Positions 38,956 to 50,800 of a DNA stretch of 64,000 nt are shown here, piece after piece. The position numbers and the translations under genes were made by a program. The stretch is from Crossaster papposus (Eukaryota > Echinodermata > Asteroidea > Velatida > Solasteridae): contig JBAIAA010000524.1 in NCBI GenBank assembly GCA_037893245.1, positions 992,001 through 1,056,000 of the forward strand, written 5' to 3'. Position 1 is the stretch's first letter, and each line of letters begins with the position of its first letter. The notes below the pieces were generated by a model that saw only the letters and a list, made by a program, of their open reading frames with translations, had not been told where the DNA came from and made no database searches.

Positions 38956-41900
38956 ATGGCGTCTCACGCGTCAAGAGCGGCAGCAGTCGCGAAGCAAGTA
39001 AAACCCATGATAACCAACAACCCAGAGGCAGCCAGAAGACGGGTTATTCAGCTTTACAAAGCCTGGTATCGAGAAGTACCAGAAACGGGTAAGATTCAGC
39101 GAATTGGGTGGGGTTTAAGTTCGGAGCAATTAATGTTTTTTTGGCATGAATTGTATTGCGCATTTCCTATGGCGCTATAGTGGAGTGGAACTTAAGAGGG
39201 CGCTGTTAAAAAAGAGCGATTGTGTATTTTAATTGTAGACAGCCTAGGCCACTGCGAATCTGTGCAGTTTTTCACGTTCACTACATGTACTGTGCATTTT
39301 TGTGATTGACATCTTTATTTTTGTGTGACGTTTTGTTATCGTTCACTACCCCCAAATTTTAAATAGGCCTATAGACGATGTGCCCTCTGATGTCACATGT
39401 TTACATCTGTATTCAGATGTGCCCGTCAATATGCGCACACATCGTGTTTTGCATAGAATTTGGTTAAGGAGTGACGCCACAGGTCGGACCACCTTTGAAT
39501 TATGTCGCCTCTCGACCAAATTCATGCAAAACACGATGCGTGCGCATATTGATGGGCACATTTGAATATAGATGTAAACAGAGGGCACATGGTCTATACC
39601 GTACGGACACCACTTTTCGTGGTAAAATCGTGTCACTTTATATTTAATATAGATATCAGCTTCATGCTAAGAACATGTTGAGGGAAAAAAAATAATGATG
39701 TCACCAGACCGGAGGTTACAATGAAAACACCTTTAAACCTTAACAAATTACTGAAAAATCAACCATAGGAGCTATATAATCAAGATTTTTGCTTCAACTA
39801 CTAAAATTAAGACAGCTCTCCAGCTTTCTGTTACTGATGTCACAATGACGTCACCGAGTATCAGATTACAAGCAATCAAAGATTTCTAGATTTATTCTTC
39901 GAAAATCATTATAGAATCAACTGTAAAACTGGATCTGATTTAGATTTTTTGCGGGAATTAATAATAGAATAATTCAGAGTGTTAATTTTATATATTACCT
40001 GCAAAAAGACCTGACATTTCCTTTCAGTTCAAACTGGAAACCTGGGCCTTATAATTTGAAAGTTGAAACTGATGTGAACTTATACTTTCAACAATTTTAG
40101 TCTCTGGCTAGCTTGTACTTTACAAAAAAAGTTACTAATGACGTCATTAAAAAACAAATTACCAAAAGTGACTGCTGGACTTTTGTGGTTGTAATTATTA
40201 CCCAGACTTTGTACACAATGCAAAATAAATTGACCAACTAAACAAGGGAGCCATGTGTCTGTCGTGCCCCACCGCGCTGCGTCCGCTGCACCCCGACCGT
40301 CGCACCCCGTCAGCCGCGCCCGCCCCGCCCAAATTTTCTTCTGGTGGTTTCTTCACACCTCTAAAATTGTAATTTGTTTTCTCTCTACAAGTTTCTTCAG
40401 GCATGAGCATCTGGGGTGGTCTTGATGATTTCTTGTTTTCAGTACCAGAAATATAATAATAGTAAAAACTTTGATTAAATCAGGAAAAGCAATTGCATAT
40501 TTATAGACATCACGTGTGATAGATAGACATGATAGATAACTTATGAACTGTGTCCATCCATGATGTGATCCTATAGTACACGTGTTGAGCACGTGCACAG
40601 TAGTAACACACCTGATTAGTGAATACACCGTATTGTCGCAAAATAGCTCAATTGTTATCATACACTGCGTCTTTTACACACGCATTGCAACATTTATTAA
40701 CGCCAGTACTGTTTGTTTACTTGTTCAAACAATTACCACCTGAAGGACTGTTGATCTTTTTCAACATGTTCAATGCTGGGTGGTTGTTCTGACGTTATAA
40801 ATAGTGTAAAAGTAGACTTTGTTTTCTGATAATGCCAACCCCACCCAATTTTATCACGATTATCTTTGAAGTGTCGGCAGTTCAAATATCAGGCCTCCCC
40901 CCATGGAGGTCAAATCCAAACGCCGTCTCTGGTTCATTGTCTTACAACTTGTCCTTGATGCGTAGCAAACGTTTTTGAACTATTAGATTGTTAAGTTCAT
41001 TGGGAAAGACATAATTTGTTTTCTCTCTACAGGTTTCTTCAGGCTTATGAGCATCTGGGGTGGTCTTGATGATTTCTTGTTTTCAGTACCAGAAATATAA
41101 TAATAATAAAAACTTTGATTAAATAAAGAAAAGCAATTGCATATTTACATAGACAGCATGAGTGTGATAGATAAATTATGATCTGTGCCCATATATGATG
41201 CGATCCTAGTACATGTGTTGAGCACGTGCACAGTAGTAACACAACTGATTAGTGAATACACCGTATTGTTGCAAAATAGCTCAATTGTTATCATACACTG
41301 CGTCTTTTACACACGCATTGCAACATTTATTTACGTCATTACTGTTTGTTTACTTGTTCAAACAATTACCACCTGAAGGACTGTTGATCTTTTTCAACAT
41401 GTTCAATGCTGGGTGGTTGTTCTGACGTTATAAATAGTGTAAAAGTAGACTTTGTTTTCTGATAATGGCATAATTTATCACGATTATCTTTGAAGTGTCG
41501 GCAGTTCAAATATCAGGCCTCCCCCCATGGAGGTCAAATCCAAACGCCGTCTCTGGTTCATTGTCTTACAACTTGTCCTTGATGCGTAGTAAACGTTTTT
41601 GAACTATTAGATTGTTAAGTTCATTGGGAATGTACATGTAGGCTGAAACTGAAAGCGTGTATTTAGGTTAAAGTCCTATAAACTATCCACTCATTGCATG
41701 TAGATAGTAGATATTAGTCATATTTCAAGGTCCTGTATCTAGAGAACTGTAAGTCCGATTGGGCTCAAACTTGGTATGCAGGTATGCTGGGATGTGTTAT
41801 AGATAAATATATTGAGGAGACGTCATGATGACGTCATCTTACGATTTTATGTTAATTATTACGTCTTTGACCTTTAAGCCATATCTAAGCAACAGAACAT

Positions 41901-43187
41901 GCTAACATAAAAAATAGGTGATAGATACAGTGGCACAAAAAGTACACAAATGTGTGACGTCATCGTTTTAGTCAGTTTGAATTTATTTTAATCTGTTTAA
42001 ACTAACTTAATTAAATGTGTATTCACCCCAAAAAATTTTCAGAATTCAAAACGGGTGATGGATAAACACATCACGAGCAAAGTCGGAAATATCTGTCAGC
42101 GACCGGCTCACAGTGAGTGAGGCCGGAAATATCAGGGTGTGCTACCCACAGATGCCGGTCTGAACCCGTCTCAGATTGCGGCTTAAGAAAAACAATCCCG
42201 CACCGAGCATATTGTCCAAAACAATGAGTTCCCTCCGGTGTATTTCAGAACCACTTACTCACTTAAGTGTATTACCGTGGTGTTACCGCAAACTACTTAT
42301 CTTATTGCCTTTTTGCCCTGCAAACCTTCAAATTTCAATCCCGCGCAAACTGGTTAAAAAAAGATCATTTTCTCTTGGCGGCTTGCCATGAACAGGATTT
42401 TTTTCAACAACATCCAATCTGTTAGTGAAAGTTAGTTTTCATTTATTTCTTAACAGTGCGACAGTTTCAGCTGGACTTGACCGTGAAGCAATGCCGTGGG
42501 AAGTTACGAGAGGAGTTTATGAAAAACGCCCACGTTAAGGATGCCCGGGCCATAGATCTACTTGTTATCAAGGTGTGTAATTGATTCAAGACTTATCTAG
42601 TTGATCCATGTTCATGCCCTTCTTAAAAATGATATGGCTAAGCACAGAAAAATTTGTCTTTACCCTTAACCCTAACTAAACCATCCCAAATTCCCTAAAA
42701 TCCTCTTGGCAAAATGCAGGATTTTGCAGGATTGTTGATGCATGGGAGGGGTTTGCAGGATTTAGGGCGGCGTTTGGGGTTTGGCGAAGACAAATGCAGC
42801 GCATCACTCTCTTGTTAACTGTTTTCCTAGGCTGTTGGATGCTAGCCCTTTTATACTCCATTTATACTCCTGAGTGGAGAGGCAAATGGGGTGAAGTGGC
42901 TTGCCCAAGGACACAATACATGGCCAGCAGCTGGATTGGAACCCCAACCCTCTGATCATGAGTCACGAACCCTAACCACTAGGCCAAACGCCCCCTCCAA
43001 AAAAAGCAGGGTTGGGTTGGGATTAATTTTGAATTGTTTTTCATTGATTTGTTTTCAGGGCAAGATGGAATTGGAGGAAACTATCTGGGTCTGGAAACAG
43101 AGAACCCACATCATGAGGTACTTCAGAGAGTCGGAGAAACCACCCAAGACGGACTTCTTGTCAAAATTCTACGAGGGGAAAGATTGA
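38956..43187 (+). CDS. NDUFA6: NADH:ubiquinone oxidoreductase accessory subunit A6 (complex I B14), 3 exons, complete
   Basis: NDUFA6 is an LYR-family accessory subunit of mitochondrial complex I that binds the mitochondrial acyl carrier protein on the matrix arm. Exons are 38956-39088, 42457-42572 and 43059-43187 (TGA at 43185-43187). They have GT/AG borders and phases 1 and 0, and give 125 residues, close to the usual ~128. Visible blocks are AWYREVPE in exon 1, [10 protein letters not shown] and [17 protein letters not shown] in exon 2, and [18 protein letters not shown] plus [11 protein letters not shown] at the C terminus. The first tripeptide of the LYR motif reads LYK (residues 33-35) rather than LYR. 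Intron 1 (3.4 kb) holds a palindromic element, a tandem duplication and other repeats; intron 2 holds a SINE-like repeat. Confidence 0.95.
39374..39594. mobile_element. Palindromic MITE-like element, copy 2 (NDUFA6 intron 1)
   Basis: Same family as 1081-1314: GACGATGTGCCCTCTG at the left and near-complementary CAGAGGGCACATGGTC at the right, with long arms containing TGCGCGCATATTGA-like blocks. It is TA-flanked and lies about 285 bp after NDUFA6 exon 1. Confidence 0.8.
39690..40150. repeat. Dispersed repeat, copy A (NDUFA6 intron 1)
   Basis: Matches 45830-46225 in order: AGACCGGAGGTTACAATGAA, AAAATCAACC, GATTTTTGCTTCAA, AGCTTTCTGTTA, TGACGTCA and TTTGCGGGAATT blocks. The family is unknown to me. 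Confidence 0.65.
40371..41630. repeat. Tandem segmental duplication, ~0.63 kb x 2, in NDUFA6 intron 1
   Basis: 40371-41005 and 41013-41630 are near-identical: both run from AATTTGTTTTCTCTCTACA through GCATCTGGGGTGGTCTTGAT, CAACATGTTCAATGCTGGG and CCCCCCATGGAGGTCAAATC to GTTAAGTTCATTGGGAA. An ~18-bp block near 40835 is missing from the second copy. No coding content. Confidence 0.92.
42010..42360. mobile_element. Copy of the AACCAGTTCGCGCCGG family in NDUFA6 intron 1
   Basis: Shares TTCAAAACGG-TGATG, CACGAGCAAAGTCGGAAATA, GAGGCCGGAAAT, GTGTGCTACCC and the end CGCGCAAACTGGTTAA with 29601-29870. It ends about 100 bp before NDUFA6 exon 2. Confidence 0.65.
42836..43000 (-). repeat. tRNA-related SINE-like repeat, family C
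   Basis: GTGGCTTGCCCAAGGACACA, GATTGGAACCCCAACCCTCT, GATCATGAGTCACGAACCC and CTAACCACTAGGCCAAACGC, the layout of a tRNA-derived SINE read in reverse. In NDUFA6 intron 2. Confidence 0.65.
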
Positions 43188-43554
43188 TAAACAGTCATCC
43201 AACCAACCAACCAACCTCTTCAGTTTTGTCTTTGGTGTAGAACCCTAAATTTTACGGAAACTGTTGTAGACTTGTTTGACATGGATTGTTACCAGATTTG
43301 AACAGAAGATTTTGTTGTGATTATTGAGCTCGAGGGGATGGAGAATATTTTTCCAAATTGATTTGTCTGGGGCAGGCTGGTCTGGGGTCTATTTCGTGGC
43401 ATTGCGTAAGGTTGACAAAAACATTGCAGTGTTTAGGGTCTCTGGTCAGGAACCGGTTGATTCATCGTGCCGTCTACTCATAATAGCCAGTGTCCGTTGT
43501 TGTTGAGACCAATTCATCATCACAAGTCGCAGAATATTTAAAAATGAGCTTTGA

Positions 43555-43815
43555 CAAAAGGCAGCCCTTTGTTTAATACTTGCCAATGAACCTGCTAACC
43601 ACAACAATTTGCTTAGCACAATAAAGTCTTGCTTAGAAAAAAACGGGTTACCAATACCAGCCAAAACTCCATGTGACTTTTATGCTAAGCATAAAACACC
43701 TGAATACCAGACATCACCTAAAAATTGGGTGTGAAACCCTGTTTTTGCCAAGGAAGAATTGTTCATGCTAAGCAATTGTTTGTGCTTAGCAGCTCCATGA
43801 AATTGACCAATGACT
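43555..43815. mobile_element. Copy of the 21.2-kb MITE-like family
   Basis: Shares AAGTCTTGCTTAGAAAA, GGTTACCA...CCAGCC, GTTTTTGCCAAGGA and GCTTAGCAGCTCCATGAAATTG with 21189-21399. It lies about 370 bp after the NDUFA6 stop; its AATAAA is within the element. Confidence 0.65.
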
Positions 43816-43957
43816 ACTCTACAACACCCCTGGTTGGGATACTAGCAAAGGTTTGCAAGTTCATTTAAAAGTTCATTTAATTCAACATTTCAAATGAACC
43901 ACAAGGAAAACTGACTAGGTGCAGTTAATACTACTTTTGAAAATTGAACAAAGAAAT

Positions 43958-44031
43958 TGACCGGAGCCGGGGCTTGAACCAGCAACCACCAGATTGCCAT
44001 TCTGGTGCTCTACCAACTGAGCTACTCAGCC
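43958..44031 (-). tRNA. tRNA-Ala(GGC)-like sequence, probable pseudogene or SINE head
   Basis: Read on the minus strand it has D-arm GCTC-AGTTGGTA-GAGC, a perfect 5-bp anticodon stem CCAGA/TCTGG around ATGGCAA (anticodon GGC), and a TTCAAGC T-loop. But the T-stem has two mismatches (three pairs left) and the acceptor stem pairs at only about five of seven positions. GGC is not a usual eukaryotic alanine anticodon. I therefore expect a pseudogene or a SINE promoter region. Confidence 0.55.
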
Positions 44032-44667
44032 ATGTGTCGGCAGTTTCCCAAATTAGTCAATATCTCAATTACAACAGGGCAGGAATGATGATAAAGGAAT
44101 GCCGGTGTCAAAGTTCATTTGATTAAATTCTGTGATGACTTGGGACTAGAAACTTGGGATGGAGTTGTGATTCATCGGAAGGCCTTTAATTAAACACTAT
44201 TGTGCTTACATGGGGCAATTTTAGAACATTGCTTGTCCTGTTGCTTAAAAGTCGCACCGTTATAGCCAAGTAAATATTTCCTACGTTGGGGTCAAATTGT
44301 TGAGGTACAAATAATATGCCACTTGATTTCCGCAAGATGTTGCGTTTCAGAGAATACAAAACAAAATGTTCTAAATCCACTCAGGATATTAGGGAGTTGA
44401 CAGTTAACAAAAATCTGACTCGTGTGTTTTACCGCAACAAAATTAAACTTTCAGTGCATTTTTAATGGAAGACAATTATTCAAGTGACTTGGATTGTGAT
44501 GTGCACAAACATTATGTCCATTGCGAGGTTTAATTGCCAGAATTTCAGCTGTACAGAATAAAAAAATATTAATTTCTATTGTTGACGCAGAAGATGGATT
44601 GAAAATAGTTGATTCTTAAGTCTGAAGCAACTGTAGCCAATTGTTTTATGTAGCTCCCGAGTAGGAA

Positions 44668-45096
44668 ATATGTGACCTGTTCCAACGAAACCCGGACAAA
44701 GTCGCACAATGTGTTTTGTCACAATATACTCTTAAGGTCATTTCGGGATGGATTTTACCATTTTGAGGTTTTTGGCTTTCCTAAGTCACTCACTATTAAT
44801 CTACAATTTCCTCAAATTTGAACAAAATCCGTCTACCAGAAGTGTGTTTTTTGTCAATTTTGTGAAACATTTGTGTATAGAAATAATACGCTTTTCTGAA
44901 CTTCAAAGCTGTTTATCTTATAATTAGGTTGTCAGGGTTTTATCACTAAATCCAGACCCCAGGGAAGATAGGGTGGGGGTACATATGTAAATGATACATC
45001 ATTTTAAAGCTGGGAACCTAGAGAATTTGAAAAAAGCAAAATCTGAAAAACTAAAAAGTCGACTTTGTCCGGGTTTCGTTGGAACAGGTCACATAT
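44668..45096. mobile_element. MITE-like element with perfect 37-bp terminal inverted repeats
   Basis: 44668-44704 and 45060-45096 are exact reverse complements (starting ATATGTGACCTGTTCCAACG). The inner part is AT-rich without coding capacity. If the ends are TGTGACC/GGTCACA, the flanks are TA, as in Tc1/mariner elements. Confidence 0.88.
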
Positions 45097-45829
45097 TGTC
45101 AAGCAAATAAAACCACCAAAAAAAAGAACTAGTTCTGGCAACAATGGCCTTCCCTTTTAGTCTGATTAGCCTCAACGCAGAACACAATTGGTACGCATGT
45201 TGACATAATTTATCACAATTCTAAAGATCAAAACCAAAGAATCTGCCCCATTTATTTTTGTTTTTTGAGAGGGTCAAGGGAAACAAACATATCTTGAAAG
45301 GATGGCGCGATACTTTGAAACCGAGATAAAAATGAAGTGACGTGCAGTTTGTTAAAGTCATAGTAATCGTCTTTGGACCACTCGCGTTGAAAAAGTTTAT
45401 CTGAAATGCAGGCTGCCCTGGTGCTTAACCAAGTAATCACATCATCTATTTTTATTTGCTTCGACCTCGCTGCCGAAGCAAATTTAATTTAATTCCCCAT
45501 GTTTCGGTGATTTTGCCCATTCGATTTGCACAGGGTTGTTGTGACCACCCACTTTGGCACTTTGGAAAGTCGGCTCGACTTCGGATTTTGCAGGTTCTCT
45601 AGGGACTATCCACAGATGTGTCTAGAAGTAATCTGTGACGATCGTCCAGGAAGGTGTGACATTGTGTAACATTGAAAGATTTAACTTTGAAAATCAATAT
45701 AAATATAATAATGATGATGTCATAAAATGTTATAGCGCCCTATAACGCCAGCTTAAAAAATGTTTAAAATGAATGTGTGTGGCAAAGTTTGCTAAATTCA
45801 CTGTACATGTATATAATCAGCTTCAAGCT

Positions 45830-46225
45830 AAGTTGACGGGGTGAAAAATTGATGACGTTGACAGACCGGAAGTTACAATGAAAAGACCTTTAACCTTTAA
45901 TGAAAAATCAACCGCGGAACATATAATCCAGATTTTTGCTTCAAATAGTAAAGTTGAGACATCTCTCAAGCTTTCTGTTAATGGCGTCAGGATGACGTCA
46001 TCAAGTTTCAGATAACAAACATCCAAAAATTTCTAGATCTAATCTTTGAAAATTAATATAAATTCTAGTGTAAAAGATGCGATTATGATTTTTACGGAAA
46101 TTGATTTTACCTTCAAAATCACAGGACCCTTCCGGTCCAAGCCGAAAGTGCCTTATAATTTAAAAGTTGAAAATGATATGTCAGTCTCTAGATAGTTGTA
46201 CTTTACAAAAAAAGGTTACCGGTCT
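45830..46225. repeat. Dispersed repeat, copy B (between NDUFA6 and CANT1)
   Basis: Counterpart of 39690-40150 with AGACCGGAAGTTACAATGAA, AGCTTTCTGTTAATGGCGTC, AGGATGACGTCATCAAG and a shared tail CTTTACAAAAAAAGGTTAC. A minus-strand open frame over it is not supported as a gene. Confidence 0.65.
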
Positions 46226-47868
46226 TGTCGTAATGTAAATTAACACACAAAACTCGCTGTTTAATTTCAAAGACTTTGGCCCTTGATTTATTCTTGTAAT
46301 GTTCGGCAGCCATCTTTTGTTAATTTAATTCAGTAATAATTAATGCAAAAAAGGTTTATCCATACATCCCCCAAAACAAAGCCCTCTAAGATGGCAGCTA
46401 CTACATTGTAAATACCGCTTTCTGGAGCCATTTTTACAATCACCACATGCTCTGTGTAACTTTTTTCATTTTCTACAAACTATACAACTCGTATGAAAAT
46501 ATACATGCATATACCAATGCGCTTACAATTTTTAATAATTCAAGATTTAATAATACAAAGTCACTTGTACACGCAAGATTCTAAGATTCTTAGATTTCAA
46601 TTCAAAATCTTCCGAGTCATAATTGCAGCAACAATCGGCATTTGGGGCGCATTATCATGCTCTGAACAGACCAAAAATAGCACCCACGCGTACCATGTAC
46701 ATTAGCAAATTACAAACCAATAACTAATAGAAATTTTCAAAAGACGCATTATTGGACAAGATGACTCTTATTATCATCCAGTGTTGTAGTTGAGTACAAA
46801 TATACTTTACAAGTACTTGTACTTTCGGAGTAATTTGTTTATTACCAAGGAGCTGTGGGTGTTAGAGAAAAAAAAGTTTAGTTTCTTCTTTAGATAGCTG
46901 CAAAAGATATACTTTAGCTTTACACACAGGTAAACTTGTAAATAAAAGGGGAAACAGAATATATCTTGTCTTTTTAAAAAACAAAATTAAAAGATTTTGC
47001 AGCACATAAATAATACATAAAAAACCAATACCAATGCCTAAAATAACTAAAGAAGGTCCATGTTTAAATTTTTCAATGTCTAATTTACAACTTTTTTATA
47101 CCGAATATGTTACAACAATAAAACCTCAAGTGAAAATTATACGTGAAAATTATACATCAAATGATACAAAATTCAACAACTCGCATATACATAGCAAAAG
47201 CGTTGGGAAGGTACTCTACTTTTGTTTTTGTCTATAAATCAAGCTTTGAGCTTTTAACTATTTCTTTCATGTTTAACACAAAGACAAGGAATTGCTTTTA
47301 CTTGACAAATGTTTTCTTTTCTAGTTGGGGAAATTCTTTATTTCAATTTAACCTTTACAGAAGCATAATGAGATGTAAGGGTGCAGCAAGTGGGTGGTTT
47401 TGTTTTTTAATCCTAACCTACCAACATCCATCTCCCAATGTTGAGGTGAATAAATGTTGATGGATTATGGGGACTTGGGTCAGGAGGCCTGAAGCACTGC
47501 TGGGGAAATCAGATTGATTTTGACCATCATGCAGTATTTTCTAAAATAATCGGCACAAAGGAGATTGTGTATCTTTCATACATTCATTTCAGAAAAGCAA
47601 TTCGGAGTTACACCGAGCCAAAACGTAGTTAAAGTGTGACTCGAATACTGTTATTGACAAAAAATATACTTTTGTTCCAGACAGCAAAATTGTATGTGAT
47701 ACGTGATTTGCATTGAGTAGATACATGTACTAACCCCTACATGTATACATTGTAAACTTTTAAACTTGATTTAAACCTGAAGAATATTTTGGTTTTGTAA
47801 AATCTTTGGAGCAGCAGTTGGAAACATTTTTTTCGGGGGTGAAAAATATCCTGATTTGCGAGAGACAT

Positions 47869-50800
47869 TCAAATAAACTCGATCCCCTCATATTTGATGT
47901 CGGCGAATTTGGTGTCGGGAACCAACGTCTTCCCGTTGATGTGAAACACGGTGTAGTAACTGGCGATCTTTCCCCGGTCCTCCTCCGTCTTCAAGGCCGC
48001 TATCACAGTGTCGCCGGTACCCGGCACAAACTTGAACGATGAGAAGCCCCGGATCTTGTTGAGGACGCCGATCCGGTTGACGCGGACGTCCGAGAAGTCC
48101 AGACTGCAAGACAGGAGGAGATTGGTCGCCCGGTGTTCGTCTTCGGCCTCGCTGTAGCGCTCAGTGCTGGCGCGACGGGGCATGAAGAACCAGCGCTGAT
48201 GAACGTCACTCCACACTCCAGACTCATGGATCATGTAGCCTAGAAAGATGAAACGAGAAGGAAGTTAACGATGTCTACTGGTACCCTTATTGTTATCCAT
48301 TAATGACCCTGACGCAACCAGTACATCTACCGGTATGCTGGTACGGCTAAAATCATATCTGTTTACACTTTTTCAGAGTAAGAAAAAGTTCGAATTTCTA
48401 GCAAGGTAAAATTAATTAGGAAAAGTAGGAAAGCTTGCTGTGTTCACTGTACTCAGGGGCGGGTCTAGGATTGGATCAAGAAAGTGCCAGGGGGGTTCAG
48501 CTGCGAAGAATGGTGTTTATAAGGAGGCCATCGGTGGTTTTCTTCATGGTTTTCTAAAATTTGACCCAAGATCAGATTAATCCCCTACATTTGAACCACA
48601 TCCTTACCTGGATAGGGATATCCCGCCTTCGTTCTCATGGCATTGTAGTTGTTGACCCAGCTGACGTGCCGGACGGCCCCCTGGGCAATGACCACTTTGA
48701 CCCACTGGGGATTCAGGTTGACCAGCTCGCCGGATGTCGTCGTCCACTCCTTGCCCAGACCTCCAACAAACAGGGACTGGTCTCGCACGGCCATCCATTC
48801 GCCTTTGAAACCTGAACGGCAATAACCAATCAGAAATGAGAAGTTTTCAATGTGTGAGTTCTTAATTCCTTCCAGCAAGAATTCAATACTCATTAATATG
48901 GCAGTTCGGTATACAGTCCTAACTTTTTGAAGAAAAAAAAAAGATTTCTAAAAGCTTTATAAAAGTTTATGTACATCATATAATAAAATATACATGGCTT
49001 CACCTATGCTATAAAGCTCAGAAAGACTGCAAAAGAGAAAAAATGACTATCTGGAGTATGTGACTTGGATTTTTGTCTTATGTAACTAGAAATAAAACAA
49101 AATGTTACACTTTGTTTCCCACCTTAATGGAATGACCCGCATGCATTTTGTGCCTTCCCCCACCCCCCCCCCCCCATGTACACGTACATGCCCAAGTTTC
49201 TTTAACAACAATTCTAGCTACATTGCAGGTCATTCATGCAAGTTGATGGTCATTGTTGATAGTCGATTCGTAGCCCCACCTTTCCTACACAACTTGTTTT
49301 TCAACCATTGTAAAATGGCCACAGTCAAACTATGCAAATTCACTTGAATGCCTAACTTCACTAAAAGCAATCAAACATTGAACAACCATAGACGAATGCA
49401 GACTGAGGAGTTACTACCATTGTATTTGTATGCACAAAACTACATGTACATGTACTTGTACACATATGTAGACTTGTGGGCAAGGTAACACAATAGCATT
49501 TTTTTTATAAAATTCAATTTTTCGGAACAATTGTAGGATATCTTTTTTTGCTGGATGCCTTTAGTCATTATTTACTTTCAAATAAGTACAATATCTTTTA
49601 ATATTTTGATAGTAAAGATTTTCGAAAATCTACAAAAGGTGTATTCTACCTTTAAACAAAGGTCTTCCCCACAAGTATACATTTATTGTACGGCTAGGTG
49701 TACATATGTACAAACTATACACACATACTGTAAGCTGTACATCAGAACCGGGTACCCGAGTAACCGACTGCTGCTGTCGAGAATCGGTTCCGGATTAAAA
49801 CCCTAAATTAATAAGAAAAAAAAATACCCATCCTTGCAAAGTCCAACACCATTTGGCAAACTGTACACCCAAACTGTTAGATATTGCATTGCGTCATATG
49901 CAACGTATGCGATTATTCATTCGGCCCACAGTTGTTCAAATTCAAAGTCTGAATGTCAACATCAGCTGCATAGTGTATTTGTTGGAACGGAAATAGTTGT
50001 TTAAAAAAAAATGCAACAGATGGGTCTTCAATATAGCTCCATGGTAGTAATAATAATAATAATAATAATGGATATTTGTGACCCGCTCTGCACAAATGAG
50101 TCTGATGTCACAAAATACATTTGTATGTAAAGGGCTGCATATTGTCTAGGAGGTGATTTTTCCTTCAACAAATAATATTTTTGTTTTAAGGCATTTTGGT
50201 TTCTCCGACACCTATATTTTCAGATCTGATCGATTAAAAAGATTGTTTTGATCTCTAAATTAAATTTAATACAGGTTTTGTCATTCTCTTACCATAGCAT
50301 CTGATCTGACTACAATTGTAAATCTTTATTTCTTTTCAAAGACATTTTGAATATAACTGAGAAAAAGCAAATTTCCCTAAATTGTCAGAGACCAATGCAT
50401 TACACTACAGAGTTGTGCCATAATAAAAGCTTATTTCTTGCTTTTTCTGACCAACTGTAAATTAAAAAACAATTTTTTTAACACAGACTCATTTTTGCAA
50501 AATGGGTCACATTTATGAAGCGCACGTATCCACCAATATTGGAGCTCACATAACATTTCAAATTCCATATTAGCTTCCAGGAGAATAAATACACAGCTCA
50601 ATGCCAACATTCCGGTCTGAAGCAGCTAAACCAATCACAATAACCATCTCTGCCCTCACAGGTTCCCATTTACTCCTACATGTAGGTGGAGAGAAGCAAT
50701 GAGTGACAAAGTGCCTTGCTCGAGGACACACGTACCATAGTCCCAGGCCGGACTCAAACCCACAACCTGCAGCTTCACCTACAGATGGCGAATTCAATGC

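Larger units (their letters stand above)
43188..47868. other. Intergenic stretch between NDUFA6 and CANT1 3' ends
   Basis: The genes converge here. No additional gene is supported. It holds a MITE copy (43.6 kb), a tRNA-like block (44.0 kb), the 44.67-kb element and repeat copy B. 3' UTRs must be at both edges; poly(A) sites were not fixed. Confidence 0.55.

Noticed and set aside
40198..40410. GC-rich CCGCCCCGCC stretch with a 70-residue minus-strand frame
   Set aside because: The frame is short, GC-biased and within NDUFA6 intron 1 next to a duplication. No protein similarity recognised.
45252..45440. 62-residue minus-strand frame with plausible amino-acid composition
   Set aside because: It lies just after a MITE-like element, shows no known domain and no clear splice context. 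Not enough to call an exon.
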